A stretch of DNA of 40,348 nucleotides from Oscillospiraceae bacterium (GCA_022800525.1 JAAWQM010000029.1:1-40348), one strand, 5' to 3'; positions 9,701 through 16,198 are shown, counted from the stretch's first letter. Notes: generated by a model not told the origin, from the sequence alone. A program made the numbers and translations.

Positions 9701-9964
9701 GCTGCAGGTAAGACCGGAGAAATCAGTGTTGTGAAAACGACCAGCCGCCCGAGTGCAAATTGGGAAGTTGATACTACTTACATCATTACTGTCACAAACC
9801 TGGAAGCCGAGGATGGTATTACACTTGAAAAACTTGATGTGAGCAAGTTTGTGTTGATGCCAGTCAATTGCCCGGGTTGGACAATCGATGATGCCAGCAT
9901 TCGTTTTGAAACTGACGGAACCGCAACCCTGACCTTGAGAGTTACAACCCCAGAGAGCTTTTAA
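3743..9964 (+). CDS. Giant SLH-containing surface protein (5' frame break)
   Basis: The open frame of about 2,073 codons has no native start. The only plausible one is the out-of-frame ATG at 3690. Two SLH-like segments follow, roughly residues 28-75 (TDLGSAAWANGYISYG...) and 80-140. SLH domains bind pyruvylated secondary wall polymers. The long middle is rich in Asn, Tyr, Thr and Val with almost no Cys, and looks like repeated beta domains. A Pro/Gly linker (ETPGPGPGLLPP) lies near residue 1390. A module at about 1510 (GGTYKFYGYG) is shared with the upstream giant gene. Codons are almost exclusively C/G-ending up to about nt 8000 and clearly relaxed after about 8600, suggesting a different origin for the C-terminal modules. 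It is preceded by the iteron leader and followed by a terminator. As read it may be untranslated, a silent cassette, or a sequencing or assembly error. Confidence 0.8.
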   Translation: MTAALVYRIATADVKDTQRDLYTNNPFTDLGSAAWANGYISYGYNAEILKGNGDNTFTPNAPVTGYATLAMILRTMGYGKNHEFEGESWEIQTAATARQVGLLNGVTAADEATLGQAAPRGLVAQILFNALLQPTVKFNINTPYNYAPDAETLGKQKFGLEEIEGVVTANEYADLYANTTLAANKTRLNVNGVDYLLNETKTTLDDIGESKLAYVRTVGNQPAKTVLVIADSGRNTVSETPDEKRVDALLSDASLSRNAETESYINFSKDFRWQSDWRIRYEINFLSTSADRDAAEREYENERLSTGWTVSLKDFQSYINNNPTTVNVSVNGSDTVVMYRWTYQAAFQPDAVISAGHQTNIKTIFDTADRFTEVNVSRDAYTYGEVYVGTSSLKDVSDTMSYKQFVETYINQDTEAGVSGNEKGNWLKVIDNDADGIADYILKVVYTTAQVEAVKDGSATLDVAVRSTRINDGDEINQLTSQPVVSDDELTAGDVVYYAVIDGKAQTYKATPVTAKINSVNRNDRVATADDDTKYAEAGVHEHIYNPDYAKDVREMAGGVSYDMYLGRGDYLLAFVKTAATSFTLITDGYYNSSRNGDEYAVKAYIDGKQVNTDVSRNGVMFIDRNAAGVQNNGWNAIRELGQPTNSLNAKGAVLKTTVAGLDADGNLIPVDYSSVYERGSHAMIAFRKQATSAVQEERYNSIVGNSYATGTAYTTNGVGNAVAYNSNDGEVEIRALSSTIYYFVYRDNRGEIQVAQYNGYASVPSLSAAEMAKIEDIYAVGTLTERVSTGTDRERAYYTANVVVVEFSQPYKQYGEQILVVDDPVVASSIQIDNVKVIRSSGAAEEIDIDMTSSWIRTYDKAGRKCVQPGLYNLYPTSTDGLYTISSLDHDEIAGYNFDAGQISTALGTVNYDYAEVNSMVWNNAADTYGPGSHNEYKLTADTRYYTLSYSGTGIDAKASLTESALASVLDPRVDESELKAKVEFVYDLERDPNSLPDNRYYRYGNRNDVLVAYDGAGNAIYVVSFANIGDSAANGAGGHVSYSNYAQNVWEYVMPSAVAHSTNAPAVELRSQNAANLHEVVADLNGVYTTRTGNTFNTVIPYSVWSKYAGDEAILYFTPAANNQISVSGTTTFRYESFPVNAEAIPVFNIANDVTVGPITVMSQADGGTTEAYFYNYTFTAPNHNSAFTNVPAGTAVTKDSVLNNGSRYVNLEAFVLAFGTPKGATAVWSFTTEGGENFTITVKNPVDGSAAVTENNAPRDVDILDEVADSFTVTVTAECGETEHTTTYTSTATPPDPSGNVTVTVNFVVGGETVYSIPLTKAIVNGAITLDWTNDVVLNGWANINEIQSVTASNGQTCTQSGFDWVIPAGADETALTVTVSYDTENETPGPGPGLLPPLSKGGRTLSMTSMLYGVWAPEGKRPESVTVNRPTDGTFVVGDLSKSIIYPGATPPAGCELVAFPVTVEETLTNADIFVIVNSWVDLEEEKPDVPVPGEDELLPYRAELDGGTYKFYGYGDEYAELSEDEMKTAMAKVLSARDKVTLTKEDIKISPDGKTVYYTRNNKDFPAAITSGELTSGSWKNTIEQWAVSYKGEVVTYAAHNESVDVENLDGNYIVVDSGENGAYDDPTSVVDGKASFTMSADKDVSLVDVIKVSVDATSILAWNYKKVDGTWTNGASGKSGWVKTGTEVQAVTPNSSTTYTSGALYQVRNGMLSLKDLTAKDLEGANYMRIDLGALTADKAVDDVVALSLDQVYNVTLSGADIGKYAKDDDIPVAAYGLAEDDVVIALNNRTPDATAINCSGVARVGQTSNQYMAWKAVGADDETDEAVLSLDENLVGRAVENKINLSSTSMVTVPAGVTVVVTYAGESSAELTLDTTYYVAQNASLKLTSSKNETIFSVTVGENDPVLVGTPDSSAATTETITIGSEEVEITEVLAPTAAMIHISSDNKKIDGNSTIAGTSVGLAKDDKGGDTTQGGVLYAAGKTGEISVVKTTSRPSANWEVDTTYIITVTNLEAEDGITLEKLDVSKFVLMPVNCPGWTIDDASIRFETDGTATLTLRVTTPESF

Positions 9965-9975
9965 TAATTGAGTTT

Positions 9976-10017
9976 ACCCCCCAAGGGCGAATGCCCTTGG
10001 GGGGTTCCCCTGTTTTT
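9976..10017 (+). terminator. Terminator after second giant gene
   Basis: A 13-bp stem (ACCCCCCAAGGGC, loop GAAT, complement) at 9976-10005 is followed by CCCCTGTTTTT. It lies 12 nt after the giant gene's stop and abuts the stop of the convergent tail-like gene. Its core resembles the hairpin after the first giant gene. Confidence 0.75.
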
Positions 10018-10429
10018 ACCTGAAAGCAAGGTAGTCGTAGACAACGCCTTTGCGGTTAAGCGCAGGTCCGTAGGCCCCCTCATACGGTTCGGGATAAACG
10101 ATGAACCCGTCACACATGAGCATCAGCCGGGAGCCCAAGGCGTTCTTTCCCGCAGTCGCGGCGGAGAAACCGCTGAAAGAAGCTGCGCCGCCCTGCGTGG
10201 TGGACTGCTGCATCCCGTTGATGATGACGAAGGAGGGCCGGAAGCCCACGTCGACAATCTGCGCCCCGCCGTTTCCGGTATAGGACCCGGCGGCATAGGG
10301 CTTTTCCGACTGCTGCGCAGCCTGATCCAGCCCTGACTCGATGTTCGCCATGGCGTCGTTGAAGTCCTCCATCCGGATGCGGTCGGACTTGACCCACTGG
10401 GGCAGGTGGTGGTTGGGTGTGTAGTTCAT
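10016..10429 (-). CDS. Phage tail-fibre-like small protein (MNYT-LPQW family), copy 2
   Basis: This 137-residue paralogue of the protein at 2676-3137 has the head MNYTPNHHLPQWVKSD, then RMEDFN and a conserved NIESGL. It has a shorter linker and a tail module from YAAGSYTGNG to the end YDYLAFR. The start has AAGGAG 9 nt upstream. The two copies agree best in the first 35 residues and at the ends (Y.xG.Y.G.G, F.P.F.I, Y.YIAF or YLAF) and differ in the middle, as expected of a mounting domain with a variable display domain. There is no signal peptide, so if it works with the neighbouring surface protein it must leave the cell by another route. It could also be a domesticated prophage remnant, though no other phage gene is nearby. 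Confidence 0.7.
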   Translation of the reverse strand: MNYTPNHHLPQWVKSDRIRMEDFNDAMANIESGLDQAAQQSEKPYAAGSYTGNGGAQIVDVGFRPSFVIINGMQQSTTQGGAASFSGFSAATAGKNALGSRLMLMCDGFIVYPEPYEGAYGPALNRKGVVYDYLAFR

Positions 10430-10467
10430 GGTTGTTCTCCTTCAAAAATATGATTTGCAACGTTACC

Positions 10468-10516
10468 GTTACACCTAGGTGTGTAACAAAGGGAAAGTTG
10501 CATACCCCCGTGCAAC
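10468..10516. promoter_or_regulatory. Paired inverted repeats upstream of tail-like gene, copy 2
   Basis: Dyads GTTACAC-N6-GTGTAAC (10468-10487) and GTTGCAT-N6-GTGCAAC (10497-10516) lie 29 bp apart, exactly as at 3175-3223, again 38 bp upstream of the tail-like gene's start. The first dyad is identical in both copies. They also lie about 90 bp upstream of the divergent spoIIID gene, so a bound regulator could affect both directions. Confidence 0.6.
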
Positions 10517-10604
10517 GTCAGACTGCAAAAATTCCCTGCTCTCCGCATGTTCCCGCCCCTGGCAGCATATACATGGAGCATATCGGGATAGGGAGTGTTG
10601 GGTC

Positions 10605-10850
10605 TTGAAGGGAAATATTGAGGAGCGAGCCTGCGAGCTGGCCGCATATATCATCGAGAACCGCGCCACCGTGCGCGAAGCCGCCCGCCGGTTCGGTATC
10701 AGCAAAAGCACCGTACATAAAGATATTCAGGAGCGATTGCCTCTTTACAATAGAAGCCTCTATCTACAGGTAAAGGAAGTACTGGACGAAAACAAGGCGG
10801 AGCGGCACATCCGGGGCGGCATCGCCACCCGCCGCAAGTACCGCGGCTGA
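10605..10850 (+). CDS. spoIIID: Sporulation transcriptional regulator SpoIIID
   Basis: This 81-residue DNA-binding regulator acts in the mother cell during spore formation, switching genes on and off between the sigma-E and sigma-K stages. The helix-turn-helix TVREAARRFGISKSTVHKD (about residues 22-40) and the C-terminal basic tail (RHIRGG.AT..KY) match the family, and length is near the ~93 residues of Bacillus subtilis SpoIIID. The start is taken as TTG at 10605, giving MKGNIEERACEL, which lines up with the known N-terminus (M-K-x-x-I-x-E-R) and has GGGAG about 8 nt upstream. An upstream ATG would add an unrelated, repeat-derived extension. I could not identify a convincing sigma-E promoter. 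It is divergent from the tail-like gene. Confidence 0.9.
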   Translation: MKGNIEERACELAAYIIENRATVREAARRFGISKSTVHKDIQERLPLYNRSLYLQVKEVLDENKAERHIRGGIATRRKYRG

Positions 10851-10931
10851 CCGGCGGCGCACAGCCGCGGGCCGCGGGCCCCGGCCCGCAGTGAACGAAA
10901 AAGCGCGCATATAAAAGAGGAGGAACCCGTC

Positions 10932-11159
10932 ATGAAGCCCTGCCGCAAGCAGAACCAGTCCCCCGCCGTCCAGCGTCCCGCCGCCATACCGGAAACCAAC
11001 GTGCGCCGGTACGCCCACCCCATCCGCACCGCCAAGCCGGCCTCTCGCACTCCGGCGGAGGAGATGCTCTCCTATGTGCTGGAGGCGCTCTCCCGCCAGT
11101 CGGAGCAGTTGGACGAGATCCTGCGGCGGCTGGATAGTGACAAATCGGAAACAATGTAA
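10932..11159 (+). CDS. Small basic hypothetical protein
   Basis: A 75-residue protein with a good ribosome binding site (GAGGAGGA 7 nt before the ATG). It is rich in Arg, Lys and Pro at the N-terminus, while residues 43-70 (PAEEMLSYVLEALSRQSEQLDEILRRL) should form an amphipathic helix or coiled coil. There is no membrane segment or signal peptide. It lies 81 bp after spoIIID on the same strand and could be co-transcribed with it. Not recognised; a small sporulation-associated or oligomerising protein is possible but unproven. Confidence 0.6.
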   Translation: MKPCRKQNQSPAVQRPAAIPETNVRRYAHPIRTAKPASRTPAEEMLSYVLEALSRQSEQLDEILRRLDSDKSETM

Positions 11160-11187
11160 ACAAATGGTGACAATTTTTCTCCGCGCC

Positions 11188-11216
11188 TTGTGTAATTCCC
11201 CGGATGCGAGTATAAT
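11188..11216 (+). promoter_or_regulatory. Sigma-A-type promoter for the LCP/SLH pair
   Basis: TTGTGT (11188-11193), a 17-bp spacer and a perfect TATAAT (11211-11216) stand 54 bp before the LCP start codon. Confidence 0.7.
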
Positions 11217-11269
11217 AATCGCTGGTGTGTGCAAACCCGCCGATTTACACAAGCGAAGGAGCGATGCCC

Positions 11270-12280
11270 ATGAGACGCGTTAAAAGGCGTACCTCCGCCC
11301 TCCAGGGATTGGCTGTCGCGGCGATCTGCATTTTATTTGTCGCCACCGCGCTGGTCGGGCTGTATAAATGCTTTTCGAAGGAACCGGAGCCCAGGCGGGA
11401 GCTGTCCCAGTCCAGTCCGGACGGCGGCTCCGCCCAGGAGCCGGAGGACGGCGGCGCTGTCCAGCCAGTCTCCGCCCGCGCGCGAAAGGAGCGGTTCCAT
11501 ACGATTCTGATCGGCGGCCTGGACGATGAAAACGGAGGCAGCGACACCAATCTTCTGGTGGCCGTGGACGCGAAAAACGGGAAGATCAACGTGGCCAGCC
11601 TCCCCCGCGATACGCTGCTGAACGTATCCTGGTCGGTGAAGAAGCTGAACAACGCCTATCACCACGGCGGCTTCAGCCAGACCATGGCGGAGGTTTCCCG
11701 GCTGCTGGGCATCCCGGTGGACCACTATGTCACCGTAAACCTCCAGGCCTTCGTGGAGCTGGTGGACGCCATCGAGGGGGTGGACTTTGAGATTCCGGTG
11801 GACATGGACTATGACGATCCCTCTCAGGACCTGCATATCCACTTCTCCAAGGGCCTCCAGCACCTGGACGGCCAGCAGTCCCTGGAGGTGGTCCGCTGGC
11901 GGCAGAACAATGACGGCGCCGGCTATCCCACCGCCGACATTGGCAGGATTGGCACCCAGCAGGCTTTTTTGCGGGCCGTAGCCGAGCAGACCCTCCAGCT
12001 TTCCAACTGGGACAAGGTGGGCGCGATGGCGGATATTTTCAAGAAGTGGGTGGACACGGATCTGGAGCTTGCCAACCTGATCTGGCTGGGGGAGCAGGCC
12101 CTGACGGTGGGCAGCGGCGGCATCGCCTTCCACACCCTCCCCGGCGACGGTGCGGGGTACTACAAGGGCGGGTCCTACTATGTTCTGGATCCTGAAGCCG
12201 TGCTGGAGATGGTCAACAGCTATTTCAACCCCTACCAGGAGGATCTGACCCTGGATGATATGGTCATCCTGGTCCCATGA
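11270..12280 (+). CDS. LytR-CpsA-Psr (LCP) family wall-polymer ligase
   Basis: LCP enzymes work outside the membrane and transfer polyprenyl-phosphate-linked wall polymers (teichoic acids or secondary wall polysaccharides) to peptidoglycan. The start at 11270 (MRRVKRRTS) is preferred because GAAGGAG lies 8 nt upstream; the ATG at 11264 would be only 2 nt away. The protein has 336 residues: a basic head, one membrane helix at about 12-32, a Pro/Ser-rich spacer, then the LCP domain from about residue 75. Family motifs are visible: SDTNLL, SLPRDT, KLNNAYHHGG, a VVRWR segment and DIGRIGTQQ, with the Asp and Arg residues that hold the pyrophosphate. The SLH/transglutaminase gene follows 12 bp later, suggesting one operon. 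SLH domains bind the kind of polymer LCP proteins attach, so a shared envelope role is plausible. Confidence 0.88.
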   Translation: MRRVKRRTSALQGLAVAAICILFVATALVGLYKCFSKEPEPRRELSQSSPDGGSAQEPEDGGAVQPVSARARKERFHTILIGGLDDENGGSDTNLLVAVDAKNGKINVASLPRDTLLNVSWSVKKLNNAYHHGGFSQTMAEVSRLLGIPVDHYVTVNLQAFVELVDAIEGVDFEIPVDMDYDDPSQDLHIHFSKGLQHLDGQQSLEVVRWRQNNDGAGYPTADIGRIGTQQAFLRAVAEQTLQLSNWDKVGAMADIFKKWVDTDLELANLIWLGEQALTVGSGGIAFHTLPGDGAGYYKGGSYYVLDPEAVLEMVNSYFNPYQEDLTLDDMVILVP

Positions 12281-12292
12281 CAGGAGGAGTAC

Positions 12293-13771
12293 ATGAAAAT
12301 AAATCGGCGGATTATTATGCTGGCCCTGGCGGCTGTTCTGGTATGCGGCGTTCTGCCTTCCCGCGCCCTGGCGTCGGAGGCGGGCTTCGCGCCTGTCCGG
12401 ACATACGAGGGACAATTTTCTGATGTATCCCCTGATTCCTGGTTCTATGATACGGTCAAGGCCCTCTACGAGCTGGGCCTGACCAACGGCAGCGGCTCTC
12501 CGGACCGCTTTGACCCCGGCGGCGACCTGACGGTGGCCGAGGTTGTGACCATGGCCTCCCGGCTGCGCAGCCTCTACGAGACCGGGGACAGCGAGTCGGG
12601 ACGGGACGCCTGCGGCGGGGACGGTGGGGAATGGTATCAGCCCTATGCGGCCCACCTCCAGTCGCTGGGGGTCATTGACCAGGAGTTTGAGGGGAGCTAT
12701 GACCGTCCGGCTTCCCGCGCGGAGATGGCCCACGTGCTGGCGGGGGCGCTGCCCCGGGAGCTGCTGGAGCCAATCAACGGAGAGGCGGTGGCCTCCGGCT
12801 ACGGGCGGGGCCTCTACATCCGGGACGTGACAGAGGACACCCTTTACCGGGACGATATCCTTCTGCTGTATAGCTGGGGCGTGGCCGGAGGCTCAGACGG
12901 CAGCGGCTCCTTCCAGCCCGGCAGCCGGATCTCCCGCAGCGAGGCGGCCGCCATGGTGGCGCGGCTGGCCTGCAGCGAGCTGCGCCTGCTCCTGGACTGG
13001 GAGGTTCTTCCCCTCTACAGCAGGAAGGATTATACGCTGGAGGACCTTGTGGAGAGCGACGGGACCTTCTACAGCTCCCCGGACCTCAGCGATATGGAAA
13101 TGATTGACGCCGACGTCCGCTATATGCTGGCCAGAGGAGAGCGGACGCTGACGCTGGCGTACCCGGACAAGGCGGTAAACAAGCAGTTCGTGGACCAGTT
13201 GATGCAGGTCTTTTTGTACGCGGCGCGGGATTATGTGGAGCAGACCTATAACAGCATCTCCGCGCTCTATTATCCCTACCCCAATGGCCGGGAGGTGACT
13301 CTCACCTTCTCCAGCAGCCTCTATGACGAGTCCCAGGTGGACCGGTACCGGGAGGAGACCATGGCTTATGCCATCGCGGTCCACGACCGGATGTGGGCGG
13401 AGGGCGCGGTCACGGAGGATATGTCGGAGTATGAGAGGGCCCGGGTTTACTACACCTGGATCTGTGAGAACTGCCGGTATGATTTTTCGGCTGTGGGCGG
13501 CGTCAGCTCCATGAGTCACAGCGGCTGGCGGCTGTTTGCGGAGGGGCTGGCGGTCTGCGACGGCTACACGGCGGCATACAACCTGCTGCTGAAGCTGGAG
13601 GGCATCTCCTGCGGTACCTACACCCTGGACAGCGAGAACCACATCTGGACCGTAGCGGAGCTGGACGGGACCGACTATCATATCGACACGACCTGGGGAG
13701 ACCAGACGGGACAGATCGCCTACCGCTTCTTCGGCATGACGGAAGCGGAAGCCCTGGCAAGGTTTTCCTGA
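12293..13771 (+). CDS. SLH-domain protein with C-terminal transglutaminase-like domain
   Basis: This 492-residue exported protein opens with a signal peptide (MKINRRIIMLALAAVLVCGV..ALAS, cleavage near residue 28). Three SLH repeats follow at about 38-95, 108-160 and 165-225, for docking to a wall polymer. A linker rich in charged residues leads to a transglutaminase-like cysteine-protease fold. The catalytic triad can be read as Cys in AVCDGYTAAYN (near 421), His in ENHIWTVAELDG (near 448) and Asp in YHIDTTWGD (near 463). Such domains cleave or cross-link peptides; the substrate is unknown. The ribosome binding site is AGGAGGAG. It lies 12 bp after the LCP gene and ends soon after the Asp, typical for this family. 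A role in trimming or linking surface-layer proteins is inference. Confidence 0.85.
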   Translation: MKINRRIIMLALAAVLVCGVLPSRALASEAGFAPVRTYEGQFSDVSPDSWFYDTVKALYELGLTNGSGSPDRFDPGGDLTVAEVVTMASRLRSLYETGDSESGRDACGGDGGEWYQPYAAHLQSLGVIDQEFEGSYDRPASRAEMAHVLAGALPRELLEPINGEAVASGYGRGLYIRDVTEDTLYRDDILLLYSWGVAGGSDGSGSFQPGSRISRSEAAAMVARLACSELRLLLDWEVLPLYSRKDYTLEDLVESDGTFYSSPDLSDMEMIDADVRYMLARGERTLTLAYPDKAVNKQFVDQLMQVFLYAARDYVEQTYNSISALYYPYPNGREVTLTFSSSLYDESQVDRYREETMAYAIAVHDRMWAEGAVTEDMSEYERARVYYTWICENCRYDFSAVGGVSSMSHSGWRLFAEGLAVCDGYTAAYNLLLKLEGISCGTYTLDSENHIWTVAELDGTDYHIDTTWGDQTGQIAYRFFGMTEAEALARFS

Positions 13772-13883
13772 TACTTTTTGTTGAAAGAAAAAGTTCTGAA
13801 AAGAGCTTTTACCTCCCTCTTCGAACGCCTTCTGGTACTGGTTTTCCGCACGGCGACGAAGAGATGGGGGGATTGAAAACAGG

Positions 13884-14963
13884 ATGAGAGACGAAAAAGG
13901 AGCGTCATCGGATTTGGATATTATTGTATTGGCCGGGGGGCTGTCCCCCGAGCGTCAGGTCTCCCTGGTCTCCGGCCAGGGCATATGCCGGGCTCTGCGG
14001 GGCCTGGGCCACCGGGCTGTGCTGGTGGACATGTTCCTGGGACTGGAGTCCTGGGAAGGGGAGCCGGGGGACATCTTCGCCGCCTCCGACGGGCTCTGCA
14101 CCCAGGAGGAAATCAGGGCGGAGGCCCCCGACCTTGCGGCGGTCCGCGCCTCCCGGCGGGACCAGTCCCCCAGTCTCTTCGGCCCCGGCGTGCTGGAGGT
14201 CTGCAAGCTGGCGGACGCGGTATTCCTGGGCCTCCATGGGGAGTGCGGCGAGGACGGGCGCGTCCAGGCGGCGTTCGACCTGCTGGGCATCCCCTACACC
14301 GGCTCCGGCCACCTGCCCTCCGGCATGGCGATGAACAAGGCCGTCACCAAGCAGGTGATGGAGCACGCCGGCATCCCCACCCTTCCCTGGCGGGAGCTGG
14401 TCTATCGGGCGGAGGACATCCCCCGCCTGACCGGGGAGCTGCCCCTGCCCGCAGCGGTGAAGGCCATCAACGGCGGGTCCTCCCTGGGTCTCGCCCTGCC
14501 GGACACCCGCGAGGAGCTGGAGGCGGCGCTGGCGGAGATGCTGGACTATGGCGGCCATGTGATTGTGGAGCGGAAGATCAAGGGCCGGGACCTGACCGTG
14601 GGCGTCCTGGGAGACGAGTACCTCCCGGCGGTGGAGATGATCTCCCAGAACGGCAGCTATTTTGACTATGCCGCCAAATATCAGGCGGGCCAGTGCCTGG
14701 AAATCTGTCCCGCCGGCATCACGCCTGAGCAGCAGAAAACCATGGGCGAGCTGGCCCTGAAGCTCCACCGGGCCCTGGGCCTGCGGGCCTACTCCCGGAC
14801 GGACTTCATGCTGGATGAGGAGGGCCGGGTCTGGTGCCTGGAAATCAACACGCTCCCCGGCATGACCCCCGGCAGCCTGCTGCCCAAGGAGGCCGCGGCC
14901 ATTGGCCTGAGCTATCCGGAGCTGTGCCAGAGGATTCTGGACCTGTCCCTTTCCCATATATAA
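13884..14963 (+). CDS. ddl: D-alanine--D-alanine ligase
   Basis: This ATP-grasp enzyme joins two D-alanines to make the D-Ala-D-Ala end of peptidoglycan precursors, the target of vancomycin. It has 359 residues, the usual length. Visible motifs are an N-terminal GG.SPER (variant of GGxSxEh), LHGECGEDG (canonical HG..GEDG), GSGHLPSGMAMNK, KAINGGSSLGLA, and the C-terminal metal/ATP motif EINTLPGMTPGSLLPK. The active-site loop SYFDYAAKY has the Tyr typical of D-Ala-D-Ala rather than D-Ala-D-Lac ligases, so no intrinsic vancomycin resistance is indicated. It stands alone, 112 bp after the SLH gene, and ends in a strong terminator. I see no clear promoter in the gap. Confidence 0.93.
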   Translation: MRDEKGASSDLDIIVLAGGLSPERQVSLVSGQGICRALRGLGHRAVLVDMFLGLESWEGEPGDIFAASDGLCTQEEIRAEAPDLAAVRASRRDQSPSLFGPGVLEVCKLADAVFLGLHGECGEDGRVQAAFDLLGIPYTGSGHLPSGMAMNKAVTKQVMEHAGIPTLPWRELVYRAEDIPRLTGELPLPAAVKAINGGSSLGLALPDTREELEAALAEMLDYGGHVIVERKIKGRDLTVGVLGDEYLPAVEMISQNGSYFDYAAKYQAGQCLEICPAGITPEQQKTMGELALKLHRALGLRAYSRTDFMLDEEGRVWCLEINTLPGMTPGSLLPKEAAAIGLSYPELCQRILDLSLSHI

Positions 14964-14969
14964 GAAAAC

Positions 14970-15004
14970 AGGCCGGAGAAACGCTGTCAGACGTTTCCCC
15001 GGCC
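14970..15004. terminator. Bidirectional terminator between ddl and AraC-type gene
   Basis: A long stem (AGGCCGG-A-GAAACG, loop CTGTCAGA, complement with one mismatch) lies between the stops of two convergent genes 47 bp apart. TTCTTATTT follows on the + side, and TTTTCTT on the - side. Confidence 0.8.
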
Positions 15005-15010
15005 TGCTTC

Positions 15011-15904
15011 TTATTTCCGCTTTACCGGAATCCAGATTTCGCTCTCATAATCCGGAGCGGAGGTTTCCTTCTCCGTAGAATACCACTCAATATTCGTACC
15101 CTGCGCAATCTCAAACTCCGGATTGCCCGGAAGCCACTCCTGGAAGATTCTCGTATTCACGCTTTGCAGCGCCTCCGGCATCGGTCCGCTGCACCGGAAT
15201 CTGGCCCACTCCAGGGCGGGCAGGGTGAACACCGTCAGCCCCTCGGGGACCTCCCGCCCGTCGTACCGTCCGGCAATCATATACCGGAACCGTCCGGCGG
15301 GGCATCCCTCGTCGATACACACGCCGAACTCCCCGATGTTACACTCGCGGACAGCCTTTTCCCGCGCCGTCTCCGCTTCCTTCCCCGCCCACAGGGGCAT
15401 GCATTCCGCCTTGATGAACTCATCCCAGAACTTGGGCAGCTCCTGATAGGGATTCTCCAGGGAGAACTCCTTTTCAGTTCCGATCAGTTGAAATTCAACC
15501 ATTTTTTCCATTGTGCAGTCCATGCCATATCCTCCTTTGATAGTCAATGTGATTTTCAACGGCAGAAAGGGCGAAAGGCGTTCCGGGCACTGCCGCAGCT
15601 GGGCGGGTGACACGCCGTGGAACCGGCTGAACGCCTTGCTGAAGCTCTCCGGCGTATCGTAACCGTACCAGTAAGCCAGGTCAATGACCTTTTCCCGTCC
15701 GGCAATGGCCTCCAGTCCCGCCAGATACAGCCGCCGGTTCCGGACGTACTCACCCATGGAGTACCCCGTCACCAGCTTGAAGCCCCTTTGCAGGTAGAGC
15801 GGAGAGAGGTAGACCGACTGAGCCGCCCCCTCCACCACGCCTTCCTCCAGCAGGTGCTCCTCCAGATAGTCCACCGTCCGCCGCAGTGCCGCCATCCATT
15901 CCAT
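15011..15904 (-). CDS. AraC-family regulator with GyrI-like effector-binding domain, copy 1
   Basis: This 297-residue regulator has two AraC helix-turn-helix units at about residues 8-110 (VIDLAYWYGYDTPESFSKAFSRFHGVSP is a textbook second unit) followed by a GyrI-like small-molecule-binding domain at about 130-295. This order occurs in Rob/BmrR-like regulators that sense drugs or other hydrophobic ligands. The start at 15904 has GGAGGAC upstream and a good promoter at 15935-15963. It is a paralogue of the regulator at 37278-38129, with the same MEW start, domain order and WIPVK/WIPVVK end. No transporter adjoins it; the divergent neighbour is a truncated gene start, so its original target may have been lost. 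Confidence 0.88.
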   Translation of the reverse strand: MEWMAALRRTVDYLEEHLLEEGVVEGAAQSVYLSPLYLQRGFKLVTGYSMGEYVRNRRLYLAGLEAIAGREKVIDLAYWYGYDTPESFSKAFSRFHGVSPAQLRQCPERLSPFLPLKITLTIKGGYGMDCTMEKMVEFQLIGTEKEFSLENPYQELPKFWDEFIKAECMPLWAGKEAETAREKAVRECNIGEFGVCIDEGCPAGRFRYMIAGRYDGREVPEGLTVFTLPALEWARFRCSGPMPEALQSVNTRIFQEWLPGNPEFEIAQGTNIEWYSTEKETSAPDYESEIWIPVKRK

Positions 15905-15934
15905 CCCGACGTCCTCCTTCCGCTTGATGGGTTT

Positions 15935-15963
15935 ATTGTACTGGATAATATTGCGGTTGTCAT
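15935..15963 (-). promoter_or_regulatory. Promoter for AraC-type gene
   Basis: On the minus strand, ATGACA, a 17-bp spacer and TACAAT lie 30 bp upstream of the start codon; each box is five of six to consensus. Confidence 0.65.
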
Positions 15964-15998
15964 GTCTTTTTTTGTTCAGGTTTGTCCGGGCGAACGGG

Positions 15999-16027
15999 TT
16001 GACTGGATGCTGTGCCTGAAGTATAAT
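15999..16027 (+). promoter_or_regulatory. Strong promoter for a truncated gene
   Basis: TTGACT (15999-16004), a 17-bp spacer and TATAAT (16022-16027) stand 30 bp before the ATG at 16058, with GGAGGG between. It drives a gene cut off by an AT-rich insert. Confidence 0.7.
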
Positions 16028-16057
16028 CAGCTCAAATATTCACGGAGGGACAGCCCT

Positions 16058-16198
16058 ATGTTTTCGCGGGAAATCATCGACAATCAGTACAAAAACGCCG
16101 CCCAAAAGCAGGGCGTGAAGATTGAGATTGCATATGCTCCCGGACTAATACACTTAAAATTTCCTAAGTCATTAATATATGTTTTTGTTTTTTGTTAA
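16058..16198 (+). pseudogene. 5' remnant of a gene interrupted by AT-rich DNA
   Basis: It has a proper promoter, a ribosome binding site (CGGAGGGA) and an ATG, then about 29 GC-rich codons (MFSREIIDNQYKNAAQKQG, then VKIEIAYAPG). Around nt 16141 the DNA turns abruptly AT-rich and the frame runs through about 17 unrelated hydrophobic codons to TAA at 16196. The original product is not recognised. The remnant could still give a 46-residue chimeric peptide. Confidence 0.55.
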
